A stretch of DNA of 64,000 nucleotides. Origin: an uncultured Eubacteriales bacterium (GTDB taxonomy: Bacteria > Bacillota > Clostridia > Oscillospirales > Oscillospiraceae). Made by a program: the position numbers and the translations under genes. Below, piece by piece: positions 26,350 to 34,862 of the stretch (the first letter of the stretch is position 1; each line of letters opens with the position of its first letter). The DNA lies in assembly GCA_900546255.1 (NCBI GenBank), contig URCB01000002.1, forward strand, positions 38,280 to 102,279. Reading direction: 5' to 3'. The notes under the pieces are model-generated. The model did no database searches, was not told the origin of the DNA, and worked only from the letters and a program-made list of their open reading frames with translations.

Positions 26350-27498
26350 ATGGATTTCAAACTGAACGAAATGGAGCAGGAAATTCTCGACATGCTGCAC
26401 GACTTCTGCATCAAGGAAGTCAAGCCTATCGCTGCTGAGCTGGACGAGAAGGAAGAGTTCACCCAGAACGCCCGCGAGAAGCTGGCCGAGATGGGTATGC
26501 TGGGCACCTACATCCCCGAGGAGTACGGCGGCGCTGGTCTGTCCTATCTGACCTACATCGTCTGCTGCGAGGAGCTGGCTAAGTACTGCGCTTCCACCTC
26601 CATCATGTTCTCCGTGCACGGTTCCCTGTGCTCCTGGCCCATCCTGGAGTTCGGCACCGAGGAGCAGAAGCAGAAGTACCTGGTTCCCCTGGCTCAGGGC
26701 GAGAAGCTGGGCGCTATGGGTCTGACCGAGCCCGGTGCTGGTACCGACGCCAACGGCGTGCGCACCACTGCTGAGCTGAAGGGTGACAAGTACATCCTCA
26801 ACGGCACCAAGATCTTCATCACCAACGGCTACTATGCTGACACCTATGTCATCTTCGCCCGTACCAACCCCGATCTGAGCGTGGGCCACAAGGGCCTGTC
26901 CGCCTTCATCGTGGAGAAGGGCTTCAAGGGCTTCTCCTTCGGCACCAAGGAGAAGAAGATGGGCATCCGTGCTTCCGCCACCTACGAGCTGGTCTTCGAC
27001 AACTGCGAAGTGCCTGCTGAGAACCTGCTGGGCAAGGAAGGCGAAGGCTTCAAGATCGCTATGATGCTGCTGGACGGCGGCCGTATCGGCGTTGCTGCTC
27101 AGGCTCTGGGTATTGCTCAGGGTGCTATCGACGAGTGCATCCCCTACCTGAAGAACCGCAAGCAGTTCGGCAAGCCCCTGTCCTCCTTCCAGAACACCCA
27201 GTTCGAGCTGGCTGACATGCAGACCAAGGTTGACGCTGCTCGCCTGCTGATCTATCGTGCTGCTATGGCTAAGCAGGACCACGAGCCCTACAGCCACCTG
27301 GCTGCTATGGGTAAGATGTTCGCTGCTGAGGTCGCTTCCGACGTGACCCGTCGTGTTGTCCAGCTGGTTGGCGGCTGCGGCTACACCCGCGAGTATCCCT
27401 TCGAGAGAATGATGCGTGACGCTAAGATCACCGAGATCTATGAGGGCACCACCGAAGTTCAGAAGATGGTCGTTTCCGGCTGGATGCTGAAGAAGTAA
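26350..27498 (+). CDS. Acyl-CoA dehydrogenase (short-chain, butyryl-CoA dehydrogenase type)
   Basis: FAD enzyme that, with EtfAB, reduces crotonyl-CoA to butyryl-CoA in butyrate fermentation, or acts on a related short-chain acyl-CoA. The 382 residues match the family length. It has YIPEEYGGAGLSYLTY, the flavin motif GLTEPGAGTDANG, FGKPLSSFQNTQFELADM, and the catalytic-Glu segment IYEGTTEVQKMVVSG at the C-terminus, as in bacterial short-chain enzymes. Gene order etfB-etfA-dehydrogenase differs from the classical crt-bcd-etfBA-hbd cluster, and crt, hbd and thl are not here. Codon use indicates high expression. Confidence 0.92.
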   Translation: MDFKLNEMEQEILDMLHDFCIKEVKPIAAELDEKEEFTQNAREKLAEMGMLGTYIPEEYGGAGLSYLTYIVCCEELAKYCASTSIMFSVHGSLCSWPILEFGTEEQKQKYLVPLAQGEKLGAMGLTEPGAGTDANGVRTTAELKGDKYILNGTKIFITNGYYADTYVIFARTNPDLSVGHKGLSAFIVEKGFKGFSFGTKEKKMGIRASATYELVFDNCEVPAENLLGKEGEGFKIAMMLLDGGRIGVAAQALGIAQGAIDECIPYLKNRKQFGKPLSSFQNTQFELADMQTKVDAARLLIYRAAMAKQDHEPYSHLAAMGKMFAAEVASDVTRRVVQLVGGCGYTREYPFERMMRDAKITEIYEGTTEVQKMVVSGWMLKK

Positions 27499-27527
27499 TT
27501 CGGTTTATCATTCAACGGATAAGTAAA

Positions 27528-27562
27528 GAGAGGGCAGTGGTTCGCCACTGCCCTCTTTTTTA
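27528..27562 (+). terminator. Terminator of the etf operon
   Basis: AGAGGGCAGTGG pairs with CCACTGCCCTCT around TTCG and is followed by TTTTTT. Confidence 0.9.
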
Positions 27563-27577
27563 AAAGAGAGGAAGCCT

Positions 27578-28147
27578 ATGCATATTGATCCCACCCTCTA
27601 TACTGGACGGCCCCAGAATTTGGAGGGCCGTCTGCCGCGAGAGGTTGCCTGCTATGATCTGCTGGATCGCCTGGCCATCCCCTATACCCGGGTGGACCAT
27701 GATCCGGCGGATACCATTGCAGCCTGCCATGAGATTGAGAAGGTCCTGGGCGCTCCCATCTGTAAGAATTTGGTGCTGTGCAATCGGCAGAAAACCGCCT
27801 TCTATCTTCTCCTGATGGAGGGGGACAAGCCCTTCCGCACCAAGGATCTGTCCAAACAGATTGGCTCGGCCCGTCTGTCCTTTGCTGCACCGGAGGATAT
27901 GGAGACCTATTTGGGGGTTACCCCGGGCTCCGCTACCATTTTGGCCCTGGCCAACGACCCGGACCATAAGGTGCAGTTGATCCTGGACCGCACGGTGGCA
28001 GAGACCGGCCACTTTGGCTGCCACCCCTGCATCAATACTTCGACAGTAAACCTCTCTATGGAAGAGGTACGGAAGACGCTGCTGCCTGCCTTGGGGATTG
28101 TCCCCCTGCTGGTAGACCTTCCCGATCCTAGGGACGAGGAAGCCTGA
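27578..28147 (+). CDS. Prolyl-tRNA editing protein (ProX/YbaK family)
   Basis: A free-standing deacylase that hydrolyses mischarged Ala-tRNA-Pro. The 189-residue chain has the YbaK/ProRS-editing fold pattern: CYDLLDRLAIPYTRVDHDP at the front, CKNLVLCNRQ with the conserved lysine, KPFRTKDLSKQIGSARLSFA in the middle, and FGCHPCINTSTVNLS near the end. RBS AGAGAGGAAG precedes ATG 27578. It starts only 16 bp after the etf terminator hairpin, so its promoter must overlap that terminator or it depends on read-through. The family call is firm; the exact mischarged substrate is not determined here. Confidence 0.9.
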   Translation: MHIDPTLYTGRPQNLEGRLPREVACYDLLDRLAIPYTRVDHDPADTIAACHEIEKVLGAPICKNLVLCNRQKTAFYLLLMEGDKPFRTKDLSKQIGSARLSFAAPEDMETYLGVTPGSATILALANDPDHKVQLILDRTVAETGHFGCHPCINTSTVNLSMEEVRKTLLPALGIVPLLVDLPDPRDEEA

Positions 28148-28229
28148 CGGGGCAGTTGGACCCATGCTGCTGACCATGCCGGCGGCGTGGGTCTGTTTGC
28201 CTTCTAGGGCTGGGGAAAGGAGAACAACC

Positions 28230-29822
28230 ATGGTTCGGATTCGGAATATCGCCTTGCCCGCCACTTGGGACGAGGCCCTCCTGCGGAAAAAGGCGGCGCG
28301 TGCCTTGGGCGTCCCGGTGGGGAAACTCCACCGGTGCATCCCTGTGCGCCAATCCATCGATGCCCGCAAGAAAGGGGACGTCCATTATGTCATGACGGTG
28401 GATGTCTCCTTGCCCCACGAGGAGGCGGTGGTAGCCCGGGGGAAGGGGAATCAGATTTCTCTGGTGGAGCCGCCGGTGCCCTACGCATTTCCTCAGGTGA
28501 CGCGGGTTTCCACCTTGCCGCCTGTGGTGGTGGGCAGCGGGCCGGCGGGGCTGTTTGCCGCCCTCGCTTTGGCCCGGGCGGGCCTCCGGCCGGTTTTGCT
28601 GGAACGGGGCAAGCCTATCGAGCAGCGGGTGCAGGACGTGGAGGCCTTCTGGAAGGGCGGGGACCTGGACCCGGAGTCCAACGTTCAGTTTGGGGAAGGG
28701 GGTGCAGGGACCTTTTCCGATGGAAAACTCACCACGGGAACCCATGACCCCCGCCTGTCCCAGGTGATGAAGACCTTCGTGGCGGCAGGGGCCCCTGAGG
28801 ATATCCTTTGGCAGCATAAGCCCCATGTGGGAACGGACCTCCTCCGCCAAGTGGTCCGCCGGCTCCGGGAGGAGATTTTGGCCGCCGGCGGCGAGATTCG
28901 TTTTGGCCATCGCCTGGAGGGCCTCTCTCTTTCGGACCATCAACTCCAGGAGATCGTCGTGGCAGAGGGGAATACCACCTACACCATGCCCTGCGATGCC
29001 CTGATTCTGGCCCCAGGCCACTCTGCCCGGGACACCTTCCGGATGCTCCGAGATGCTGGGGCCGCCATGGAGCAGAAGCCCTTTGCCATCGGGGTGCGTA
29101 TCGAGCACCGGCAGGACCGGATCAGCCGGGCACAGTTGGGGGAGCAGTGGGCGGCCTTTCCCCCTGTGGACTATAAGTTGGTGTGCCATTTGCCCACGGG
29201 CCGGTCGGCCTATACGTTCTGCGTCTGCCCTGGGGGGCAGATTGTGGCGGCGGCCTCTCAGCCTGGCGGCCTTGTGACCAATGGGATGAGCAACCGTGCC
29301 CGGGATGGGGCCTTCATCAATGGCGGGTTCCTGGTGGGCGTGGGTCCAGGGGACTTTGGCAGTGAGGATCCCCTGGCCGGGGCGGCCTTTCAGGCCTTAT
29401 GGGAGGAGAAAGCCTACGCCTTTGGCCGCCCTGGGTATGAGGCGCCGGCCCAGCGGGTGGGGGACTTCCTCCGGGGGCTTCCCAGCCCGGACCATCTGCA
29501 GCATCGCAGTACCTACCGGCCCGGCGTGTGCTTCGGAGACTTGCGGGACACCCTGCCCCCCTTGGTCACCGACACCTTGGCCCAGGCTTTGCCAGTGCTG
29601 GACCGCAAGCTCCATGGCTTTGCCTCCCCGGATGCCCTGATGGTGGGGGTGGAGACCCGCTCCTCCTCGCCGGTCCGTCTGCTGCGGGACAAGGGGTTTC
29701 AGTCAAACCTGCGGGGACTCTATCCCTGTGGGGAAGGGGCGGGCTATGCCGGGGGCATCGTCTCGGCAGCGGTGGATGGTCTCCGGGTGGCGGAGGCGGT
29801 GGCCCATCCCCCAGAAACATAA
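28230..29822 (+). CDS. FAD-dependent dehydrogenase of the COG2509 family
   Basis: A 530-residue flavoprotein of unknown substrate. After an N-terminal ~90-residue domain (VRIRNIALPATWDEALLRKK) comes the FAD-binding VVVGSGPAGLFAALALARAG, followed by LLERGKPIEQR, and the C-terminal GEGAGYAGGIVSAAVDGL that closes the FAD fold. This combination is characteristic of the uncharacterised FAD-dependent family widespread in Firmicutes. ATG 28230 has AAAGGAG nine bases upstream. It follows the ProX-like gene by 82 bp and is probably co-transcribed. No signal peptide. Confidence 0.88.
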   Translation: MVRIRNIALPATWDEALLRKKAARALGVPVGKLHRCIPVRQSIDARKKGDVHYVMTVDVSLPHEEAVVARGKGNQISLVEPPVPYAFPQVTRVSTLPPVVVGSGPAGLFAALALARAGLRPVLLERGKPIEQRVQDVEAFWKGGDLDPESNVQFGEGGAGTFSDGKLTTGTHDPRLSQVMKTFVAAGAPEDILWQHKPHVGTDLLRQVVRRLREEILAAGGEIRFGHRLEGLSLSDHQLQEIVVAEGNTTYTMPCDALILAPGHSARDTFRMLRDAGAAMEQKPFAIGVRIEHRQDRISRAQLGEQWAAFPPVDYKLVCHLPTGRSAYTFCVCPGGQIVAAASQPGGLVTNGMSNRARDGAFINGGFLVGVGPGDFGSEDPLAGAAFQALWEEKAYAFGRPGYEAPAQRVGDFLRGLPSPDHLQHRSTYRPGVCFGDLRDTLPPLVTDTLAQALPVLDRKLHGFASPDALMVGVETRSSSPVRLLRDKGFQSNLRGLYPCGEGAGYAGGIVSAAVDGLRVAEAVAHPPET

Positions 29823-29826
29823 AAAA

Positions 29827-29867
29827 AACAGATCCCCCGGCGATGGTTCCGAGGGATCTGTTCCGTA
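29827..29867. terminator. Terminator between converging genes
   Basis: AACAGATCCC pairs with GGGATCTGTT around an 18-nt partly paired loop, after an A run on the plus strand. Confidence 0.7.
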
Positions 29868-29886
29868 TTCTGCGTATCAAAATGGG

Positions 29887-31488
29887 TTAGAGCAACCCAT
29901 GGCTGGAGAGGAAGTCCGCGGCCACCTGGGCGGGCTCCTGCCCTTCCTCGTCCACCAGGTAGTTCATGTTCTGCATTTCCTCGTCGGTGAGGGCCGCAGA
30001 AAGCTGGTTGATGGGATCGGCGAGTTCCGGGTACTCCTCCAGAACTTCCTCCCGGAGCATGGGGATGGCGTTGTAGGGCGGGAAATAGCCATCGGTGTCT
30101 TCCAACGTCACCAGGCCATACTTTTTCAGCAGGCCGTCGGTGGCGAAGGCGTCCACAATGTCAATCTCTCCCTGTTCCAGGGCGATAAACCGGGGGGAGC
30201 CGTCAATGCCTACGGTATTCTTAAACTGGAATCCGTACTTGGCCATCAGACCCGGCAGCCCATCATCAGGCCGGTTTTGGAACTCCAGCGTGGTCCCAAT
30301 GACCAGCTGATCATCGCACTTCTGAAGGTCGGCGATGGTGACAAGCCCATATTCCTCAGCGGTTTCGGGCTGCACCGCGATGGTGTAAGTATTGTTGAGG
30401 GGGGACTTATCCAGCACCACAATGTCGTAGTTGGCAGCCAGTTCGTCCTTGCATTCCTGGTACACCGCCTCCATGTCGGACTTGGCAGGGTGGTTCAAAA
30501 GGCTGACGTAAACGGTTCCCGTGTAGTCCAGGTACATGTCAATTTCCCCGGCCTGGAGGGCTTCGTAGCACACCTGGGTACCACCCAAGTTGTCCTCCAC
30601 ATCCACGTCAATGTCCGTGTGGGCCTCGATCATCTGGCCGTAGAGGTGGGCCAACACGATGTTTTCCGTGAAGTCCTTGCTGCCGATGACGATGCTCCGG
30701 TCGCTGGTGTTGGCCAGGTTGTGGTAGGCGGTGTTGCCCACCATGAGGACCAGCAGAGCAGCGGCGACGCCCAGAATCGCTTTGCTACGGGTTCTGCGGC
30801 GTTTCAGCTTTTCCTTAGAGGTGCCGAACTGTTTCTGCAGGCTGATGGGGGTCACCAGTTTTTCGATGAGCCCCATGAGGAAGTCCACCACCAGGGCCAG
30901 GATACAGGCGGGGATGGCGCCTGCCAGGATCTGGATGTTGTTCACCGTCCGGATGCCGGAGAACACCAGATACCCCAGGCCCCCAGCGCCGATGAAGGCG
31001 GCCATGGTCATCAGGCCCACGGCGGTGACGGTGCTGATCCGCACTCCCGCCATGATGACAGGCAAGGCCATGGGAAGCTTGATCTTATAGAGCACCTGCC
31101 ATTTGGTCAGGCCGATGCCCGTGGCGGCTTCCACCAACAGAGGGTCAATGTTGGTGATGCCGGTGTAGGTGTTTTTTACAATGGGCAACAGGGAGTAGAT
31201 GATAACCATCACCACAGCGGGCAGGGTGCCAATGCCCAGCAGAGGAATGGCCAGGCCCAGCAGGGCCATACTAGGGATGGCCTGCACCACGTTGGCAATG
31301 CCAATCACCGGTTTGCCCAGTTTGCGCACATAGCTGACCAGAATCCCCAGAGGGACGCCAATCAGGATGGAGCAGCCCACCGCAATGGCAGTCATTTCAA
31401 TATGCTCAATGGTGAGGGAGAGGATTTGCTGCCACTGGGTGATGAAATAGTCCATGAGGCTGGCAAACCCGTCCAGGAAGGCATTCAT
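29887..31488 (-). CDS. Osmoprotectant ABC importer, fused permease and substrate-binding protein
   Basis: A 533-residue fusion. The first ~210 residues are a ProW/OpuCB-type permease with about six membrane segments (includes AAFIGAGGLGYLVFSGI), then a membrane anchor near residue 250 (SKAILGVAAALLVLMVGNTA) and an OpuCC-type periplasmic-fold binding domain (IVIGSKDFTENIVLAHLYGQ, DYTGTVYVSL). It should take up glycine betaine, choline or carnitine. Fusion saves a separate lipoprotein, a form known in Firmicutes and Helicobacter relatives. Its start overlaps the ATPase gene stop by 4 bp (translational coupling). Confidence 0.92.
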   Translation of the reverse strand: MNAFLDGFASLMDYFITQWQQILSLTIEHIEMTAIAVGCSILIGVPLGILVSYVRKLGKPVIGIANVVQAIPSMALLGLAIPLLGIGTLPAVVMVIIYSLLPIVKNTYTGITNIDPLLVEAATGIGLTKWQVLYKIKLPMALPVIMAGVRISTVTAVGLMTMAAFIGAGGLGYLVFSGIRTVNNIQILAGAIPACILALVVDFLMGLIEKLVTPISLQKQFGTSKEKLKRRRTRSKAILGVAAALLVLMVGNTAYHNLANTSDRSIVIGSKDFTENIVLAHLYGQMIEAHTDIDVDVEDNLGGTQVCYEALQAGEIDMYLDYTGTVYVSLLNHPAKSDMEAVYQECKDELAANYDIVVLDKSPLNNTYTIAVQPETAEEYGLVTIADLQKCDDQLVIGTTLEFQNRPDDGLPGLMAKYGFQFKNTVGIDGSPRFIALEQGEIDIVDAFATDGLLKKYGLVTLEDTDGYFPPYNAIPMLREEVLEEYPELADPINQLSAALTDEEMQNMNYLVDEEGQEPAQVAADFLSSHGLL

Positions 31489-32621
31489 CCGTCTGCCACC
31501 CCCTTTTCCTCGGTGAGGAACTGGCGGCTCAAGGTAGCCACCAGGCTGGAGTTGGTGAGCAGACCCACCAGCTTCTCAGAGGCATCCAGCACGGGGACGG
31601 CGTTGATCTCTGCCTCTTGGACCATACGGAGGATGTTGACAATGTTGTCATCATCCCGGGCAGTGTAGCGGACAGGCTCCATGATCTCCTCTGCTCGAGC
31701 CAAAGGGGACTCCGCCCGGAAGAGGGCCCGGCGGGTGACCACCCCCCGTAAATGGTGCTGCTCGTCCACCACCAGGAGGGAGTCGATGTGATGGTCCCGC
31801 ATACGCTTGATGCAGAGGTTGCGGTTCAAATCGCCATGGCAGGTGATGGTCTCCTTGATCATGAAGTCAGACACACGGATGAACTCCGGGGAGTCCCAGA
31901 TCCGTTCGGTGCCGACAAAACTGGCGATGAAATCGTCGGCGGGGTGTTTGAGGATCTGTTCTGGCGTGTCAAACTGCAAAATGTGCCCGTTGCGCATGAT
32001 GCAAATGCGGTCGGCGATCTTGATGGCCTCGTCCATGTCGTGGGTGACAAAAACCATGGTTTTTCCCATCTTTTCGTGCATTGAGACCAACTCGTCCTGC
32101 AGGCTGCTCCGGGTAACCGGGTCAAGCGCAGAGAAGGGCTCGTCGAAAAGCACGACCTCAGGGTCGTTGGCCAGGGCGCGAATCACACCGATGCGCTGCT
32201 GCTGGCCACCAGAGAGCTCCGTGGGATAACGGTCCAGGTACTCCGCAGGATCCAGATCCACCATCTCCATGAGTTGGTCGGTTTTGCGGGAGATGGCTTG
32301 GGGGTCGCCCTTGGCCAGACGGGCAATGATTTCGATGTTTTCCCGAATGGTCATGTGGGGGAATAGGCCGCCCTGTTGGATGACGTAACCGATTCGCCGG
32401 CGCAACTGCACCTTGTCCAGCGTTTCAATGTTCTTTCCATCTATCCAAATTTCGCCGCTGGATGGGGAGAGAAGCCGGTTGATCATCTTTAGGGTGGTGG
32501 TCTTCCCACAACCGGAAGGGCCGATCAATACGGTGAGTTCCCCTGTGGGGATTTCCATGGATATATCGGATAGAACAACTTTGCCGTGGAAATCCTTGGA
32601 GACGTGCCGGAATTCGATCAT
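31485..32621 (-). CDS. Osmoprotectant ABC importer, ATP-binding protein with CBS domains
   Basis: A 378-residue OpuCA/ProV-like ATPase. Walker A is IGPSGCGKTT, the ABC signature ELSGGQQQRIGVIRAL, and Walker B VVLFDEPFSALDP. The C-terminal ~130 residues form two CBS motifs (RDHHIDSLLVVDEQHHL and EAEINAVPVLDASEKLVG), which in OpuA-type importers sense ionic strength or nucleotides. GGAGGT precedes ATG 32621, and a good promoter lies 30 bp upstream. The permease-binding fusion follows directly, so these two genes make a complete importer. Confidence 0.94.
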   Translation of the reverse strand: MIEFRHVSKDFHGKVVLSDISMEIPTGELTVLIGPSGCGKTTTLKMINRLLSPSSGEIWIDGKNIETLDKVQLRRRIGYVIQQGGLFPHMTIRENIEIIARLAKGDPQAISRKTDQLMEMVDLDPAEYLDRYPTELSGGQQQRIGVIRALANDPEVVLFDEPFSALDPVTRSSLQDELVSMHEKMGKTMVFVTHDMDEAIKIADRICIMRNGHILQFDTPEQILKHPADDFIASFVGTERIWDSPEFIRVSDFMIKETITCHGDLNRNLCIKRMRDHHIDSLLVVDEQHHLRGVVTRRALFRAESPLARAEEIMEPVRYTARDDDNIVNILRMVQEAEINAVPVLDASEKLVGLLTNSSLVATLSRQFLTEEKGVADG

Positions 32622-32651
32622 TCACATACCTCCTTTCTATTACTTATTTTT

Positions 32652-32680
32652 ATTATACCATAAAATGGTGAAACATTCAA
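32652..32680 (-). promoter_or_regulatory. Promoter of the osmoprotectant importer operon
   Basis: Minus strand: TTGAAT, 17-bp spacer, perfect TATAAT in an AT-rich stretch. Confidence 0.7.
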
Positions 32681-32780
32681 ATCTTTCGAAGAAATTTAAT
32701 AAAATCTTAGTAATTTCACCAGAAAAAGAGACAATTTGCAAAGGATGTAAAAGAATGTAAACCTTCTTGCAAGCAATTTC

Positions 32781-32809
32781 TTGACGAAAAGAAGGAAATG
32801 ATATATAAT
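32781..32809 (+). promoter_or_regulatory. glnS promoter
   Basis: TTGACG, 17-bp spacer, perfect TATAAT; one of the best promoters in the window. The leader to glnS is about 190 nt. Confidence 0.75.
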
Positions 32810-32845
32810 GTTATGAATTTTCTAGCCCTGTTATGATCCAAGAAA

Positions 32846-32933
32846 AAGGGAAGGCTGCCTTCCCTTCTGGTTTTTCATACAGAGTATGCCAAAGAGAGGG
32901 AACGGCGCCTACCAGAACAGGTGCCCCGCTTTT
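32846..32933 (+). promoter_or_regulatory. glnS leader with two hairpins
   Basis: Hairpin 1 (32846-32866) AAGGGAAG...CTTCCCTT is followed by CTGGTTTTTC; hairpin 2 (32904-32925) GGCGCCT...AGGTGCC is followed by CCGCTTTTC. Either could attenuate transcription. The T-box core AGGGTGG..CCGCG is not present in recognisable form. Confidence 0.5.
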
Positions 32934-33007
32934 CTGAGAAAACAGCCAGAAAGAAACCTATTTTGATTGGAATGCACCAAAATCCAGGGAGAGGGAGCGT
33001 GAGGACC

Positions 33008-34702
33008 ATGGCGGAAGAGACCATGAGCACCAATTTCATTCACAGCATCATTGAGGAGGAACTGCAGCCCGGTGGCCGCTGCGAGGGGAAACAGGTTCAC
33101 ACCCGGTTCCCGCCGGAGCCCAACGGGTATCTCCACATCGGCCACTGCAAGGCGCTGACCATTGACTTTGGCACGGCGGAGAAGTACCAGGGCATCTGCA
33201 ACCTGCGGATGGATGACACCAACCCCGCCAAAGAGGACACAGAGTACGTCGACGCCATCCAGGAGGACATCCACTGGCTGGGGTTTGATTGGGGCGACCG
33301 GTTCTTTTACGGTTCAGACTATTTCACTCGAACCTATGAATTGGCAGTGGACCTGATCAAGAAAGGCCTGGCCTATGTCTGTGAGCTGACCCCCGAGCAG
33401 TTCCGGGAATATCGGGGAGACACCACCACCCCCGCTAAAAGCCCTTGGCGGGACCGGCCGGTGGAGGAAAACCTGGACCTCTTCGAACGCATGAAGAACG
33501 GGGAGTTCCCGGAAGGCAAGTACACCCTCCGCGCCAAGATTGACCTGGCCTCCGGTAACTTCAACATGCGGGACCCGGTGCTCTACCGTATCCGCTACAT
33601 TGAGCACCACCGGCAGGGGACCAAATGGTGCATCTTCCCCATGTACGACTTTGCCCACCCCATCCAGGATGCCCTGGAAGGGATCACCCACTCCCTGTGC
33701 TCCTTGGAGTATGAAAACCACCGCCCCCTCTACGACTGGGTGGTGGAGCGCTGCGACGTGCCCAGCCGGCCCCGGCAGATCGAGTTTGCCCGCTTGGGCA
33801 TCAACTACACCGTTCTGTCCAAGCGGAAGCTCCGGGCCCTGGTGGAGAACGGCCAGGTAGCCGGGTGGGATGACCCCCGGATGCCCACCCTCTGCGGCCT
33901 TCGCCGCCGGGGATACACCCCCAAGTCCATTCGCAACTTCTGTGAGCGCATCGGTGTGTCCAAGGTGGACTCCACCGTGGACTGGGCCTTTCTGGAGTCC
34001 TGCCTGCGGGAGGACCTAAACGAGACAGCCCAGCGGGTCATGGCCGTCCTGCGCCCGGTGAAGCTCACCATCACCAACTATCCCGAAGGGCAGCAGGAGA
34101 CCGTCACCGTGGAGAACAACCCGGTGGATCCAGCCGCTGGGGAGCGGCAGGTGCCCTTCTCCCGCCACCTCTATATTGAGGCAGATGACTTTTTGGAGAC
34201 CCCCATTCCCAAGTATAAGCGCCTGACCCCCGGCGGCCAGGAGTGCCGCCTGAAAGGGGCCTACCTCATTCGCTGCACCGGCTGCGTCAAGAACGAGGCC
34301 GGCGAGGTGGTAGAGGTCCTCTGCGAATATGACCCGGAATCCAAGGGAGGCAACCCCGCCGATGGGCGGAAGGTCAAAGGGGCCACCATTCACTGGGTGG
34401 ATGCTGCCACCGCCGCCGATGCAGAGGTGCGTCTGTACGACTACCTGTTCACCGACCCTGCGCCGGATGCGGCGGATAAAAATTTCCTGGACTATCTGAA
34501 TCCGGATAGCCTCCAGATCCTTACCGGCTGCAAGGTGGAGCAGGGGCTGGCCCAGGCGGCCATGCCGGAAAAGGGGAAAACCGCCACTGCCTATCAGTTC
34601 ATGCGTCAGGGCTACTTCTGCCTGGATAACCAGGACGCCGCCCCGGGCCATCTGGTGTTTAACCGCAGTGTCTCGTTGAAGGACAGCTTTAAGAAAAAAT
34701 AA
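33008..34702 (+). CDS. glnS: Glutamine-tRNA ligase
   Basis: Charges tRNA-Gln directly with glutamine. The 564-residue chain is close to the E. coli enzyme in length. It has the class I HIGH motif in RFPPEPNGYLHIGHCKAL, the following MDDTNPAKED, and a KMSKS-type loop VLSKRKLRAL. The C-terminal half is the two-barrel anticodon-binding domain (RHLYIEADDFLE). Most clostridia and bacilli use GatCAB instead, so a GlnRS implies the direct route, a trait acquired by some gut Clostridia. ATG 33008 follows GAGG; ATG 33023 is an alternative. The leader has hairpins. Confidence 0.94.
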   Translation: MAEETMSTNFIHSIIEEELQPGGRCEGKQVHTRFPPEPNGYLHIGHCKALTIDFGTAEKYQGICNLRMDDTNPAKEDTEYVDAIQEDIHWLGFDWGDRFFYGSDYFTRTYELAVDLIKKGLAYVCELTPEQFREYRGDTTTPAKSPWRDRPVEENLDLFERMKNGEFPEGKYTLRAKIDLASGNFNMRDPVLYRIRYIEHHRQGTKWCIFPMYDFAHPIQDALEGITHSLCSLEYENHRPLYDWVVERCDVPSRPRQIEFARLGINYTVLSKRKLRALVENGQVAGWDDPRMPTLCGLRRRGYTPKSIRNFCERIGVSKVDSTVDWAFLESCLREDLNETAQRVMAVLRPVKLTITNYPEGQQETVTVENNPVDPAAGERQVPFSRHLYIEADDFLETPIPKYKRLTPGGQECRLKGAYLIRCTGCVKNEAGEVVEVLCEYDPESKGGNPADGRKVKGATIHWVDAATAADAEVRLYDYLFTDPAPDAADKNFLDYLNPDSLQILTGCKVEQGLAQAAMPEKGKTATAYQFMRQGYFCLDNQDAAPGHLVFNRSVSLKDSFKKK

Positions 34703-34765
34703 AATCCGATGCATAGATATCGGAAATTTTGGGAAAAGCAGGGAGGAGAAAACACCATCTCTGCC

Positions 34766-34794
34766 TTGCGAAACCGTTCATTTTCTGGTACAAT
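34766..34794 (+). promoter_or_regulatory. Promoter of the membrane protein gene at 34863
   Basis: TTGCGA, 17-bp spacer, TACAAT, about 68 bp upstream of the start. Confidence 0.6.
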
Positions 34795-34862
34795 AGCAAA
34801 GATCCTGTGAAGATGCCCCGGCATGGGGGATCGGTTCCTAAAGTGGGAGTGTTGTCACGAGT

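Noticed and set aside
29728-31668. A 646-codon plus-strand frame opposite the osmoprotectant permease gene
   Set aside because: Starts inside another gene and crosses a terminator; composition is that of an antisense frame.
32810-33007. A T-box riboswitch before glnS
   Set aside because: The conserved T-box core and specifier arrangement could not be found; only two simple hairpins are seen.
32921-33007. A longer GlnRS starting at GTG 32921
   Set aside because: The start would lie inside a leader hairpin without a ribosome site, and the added residues are not part of the family.
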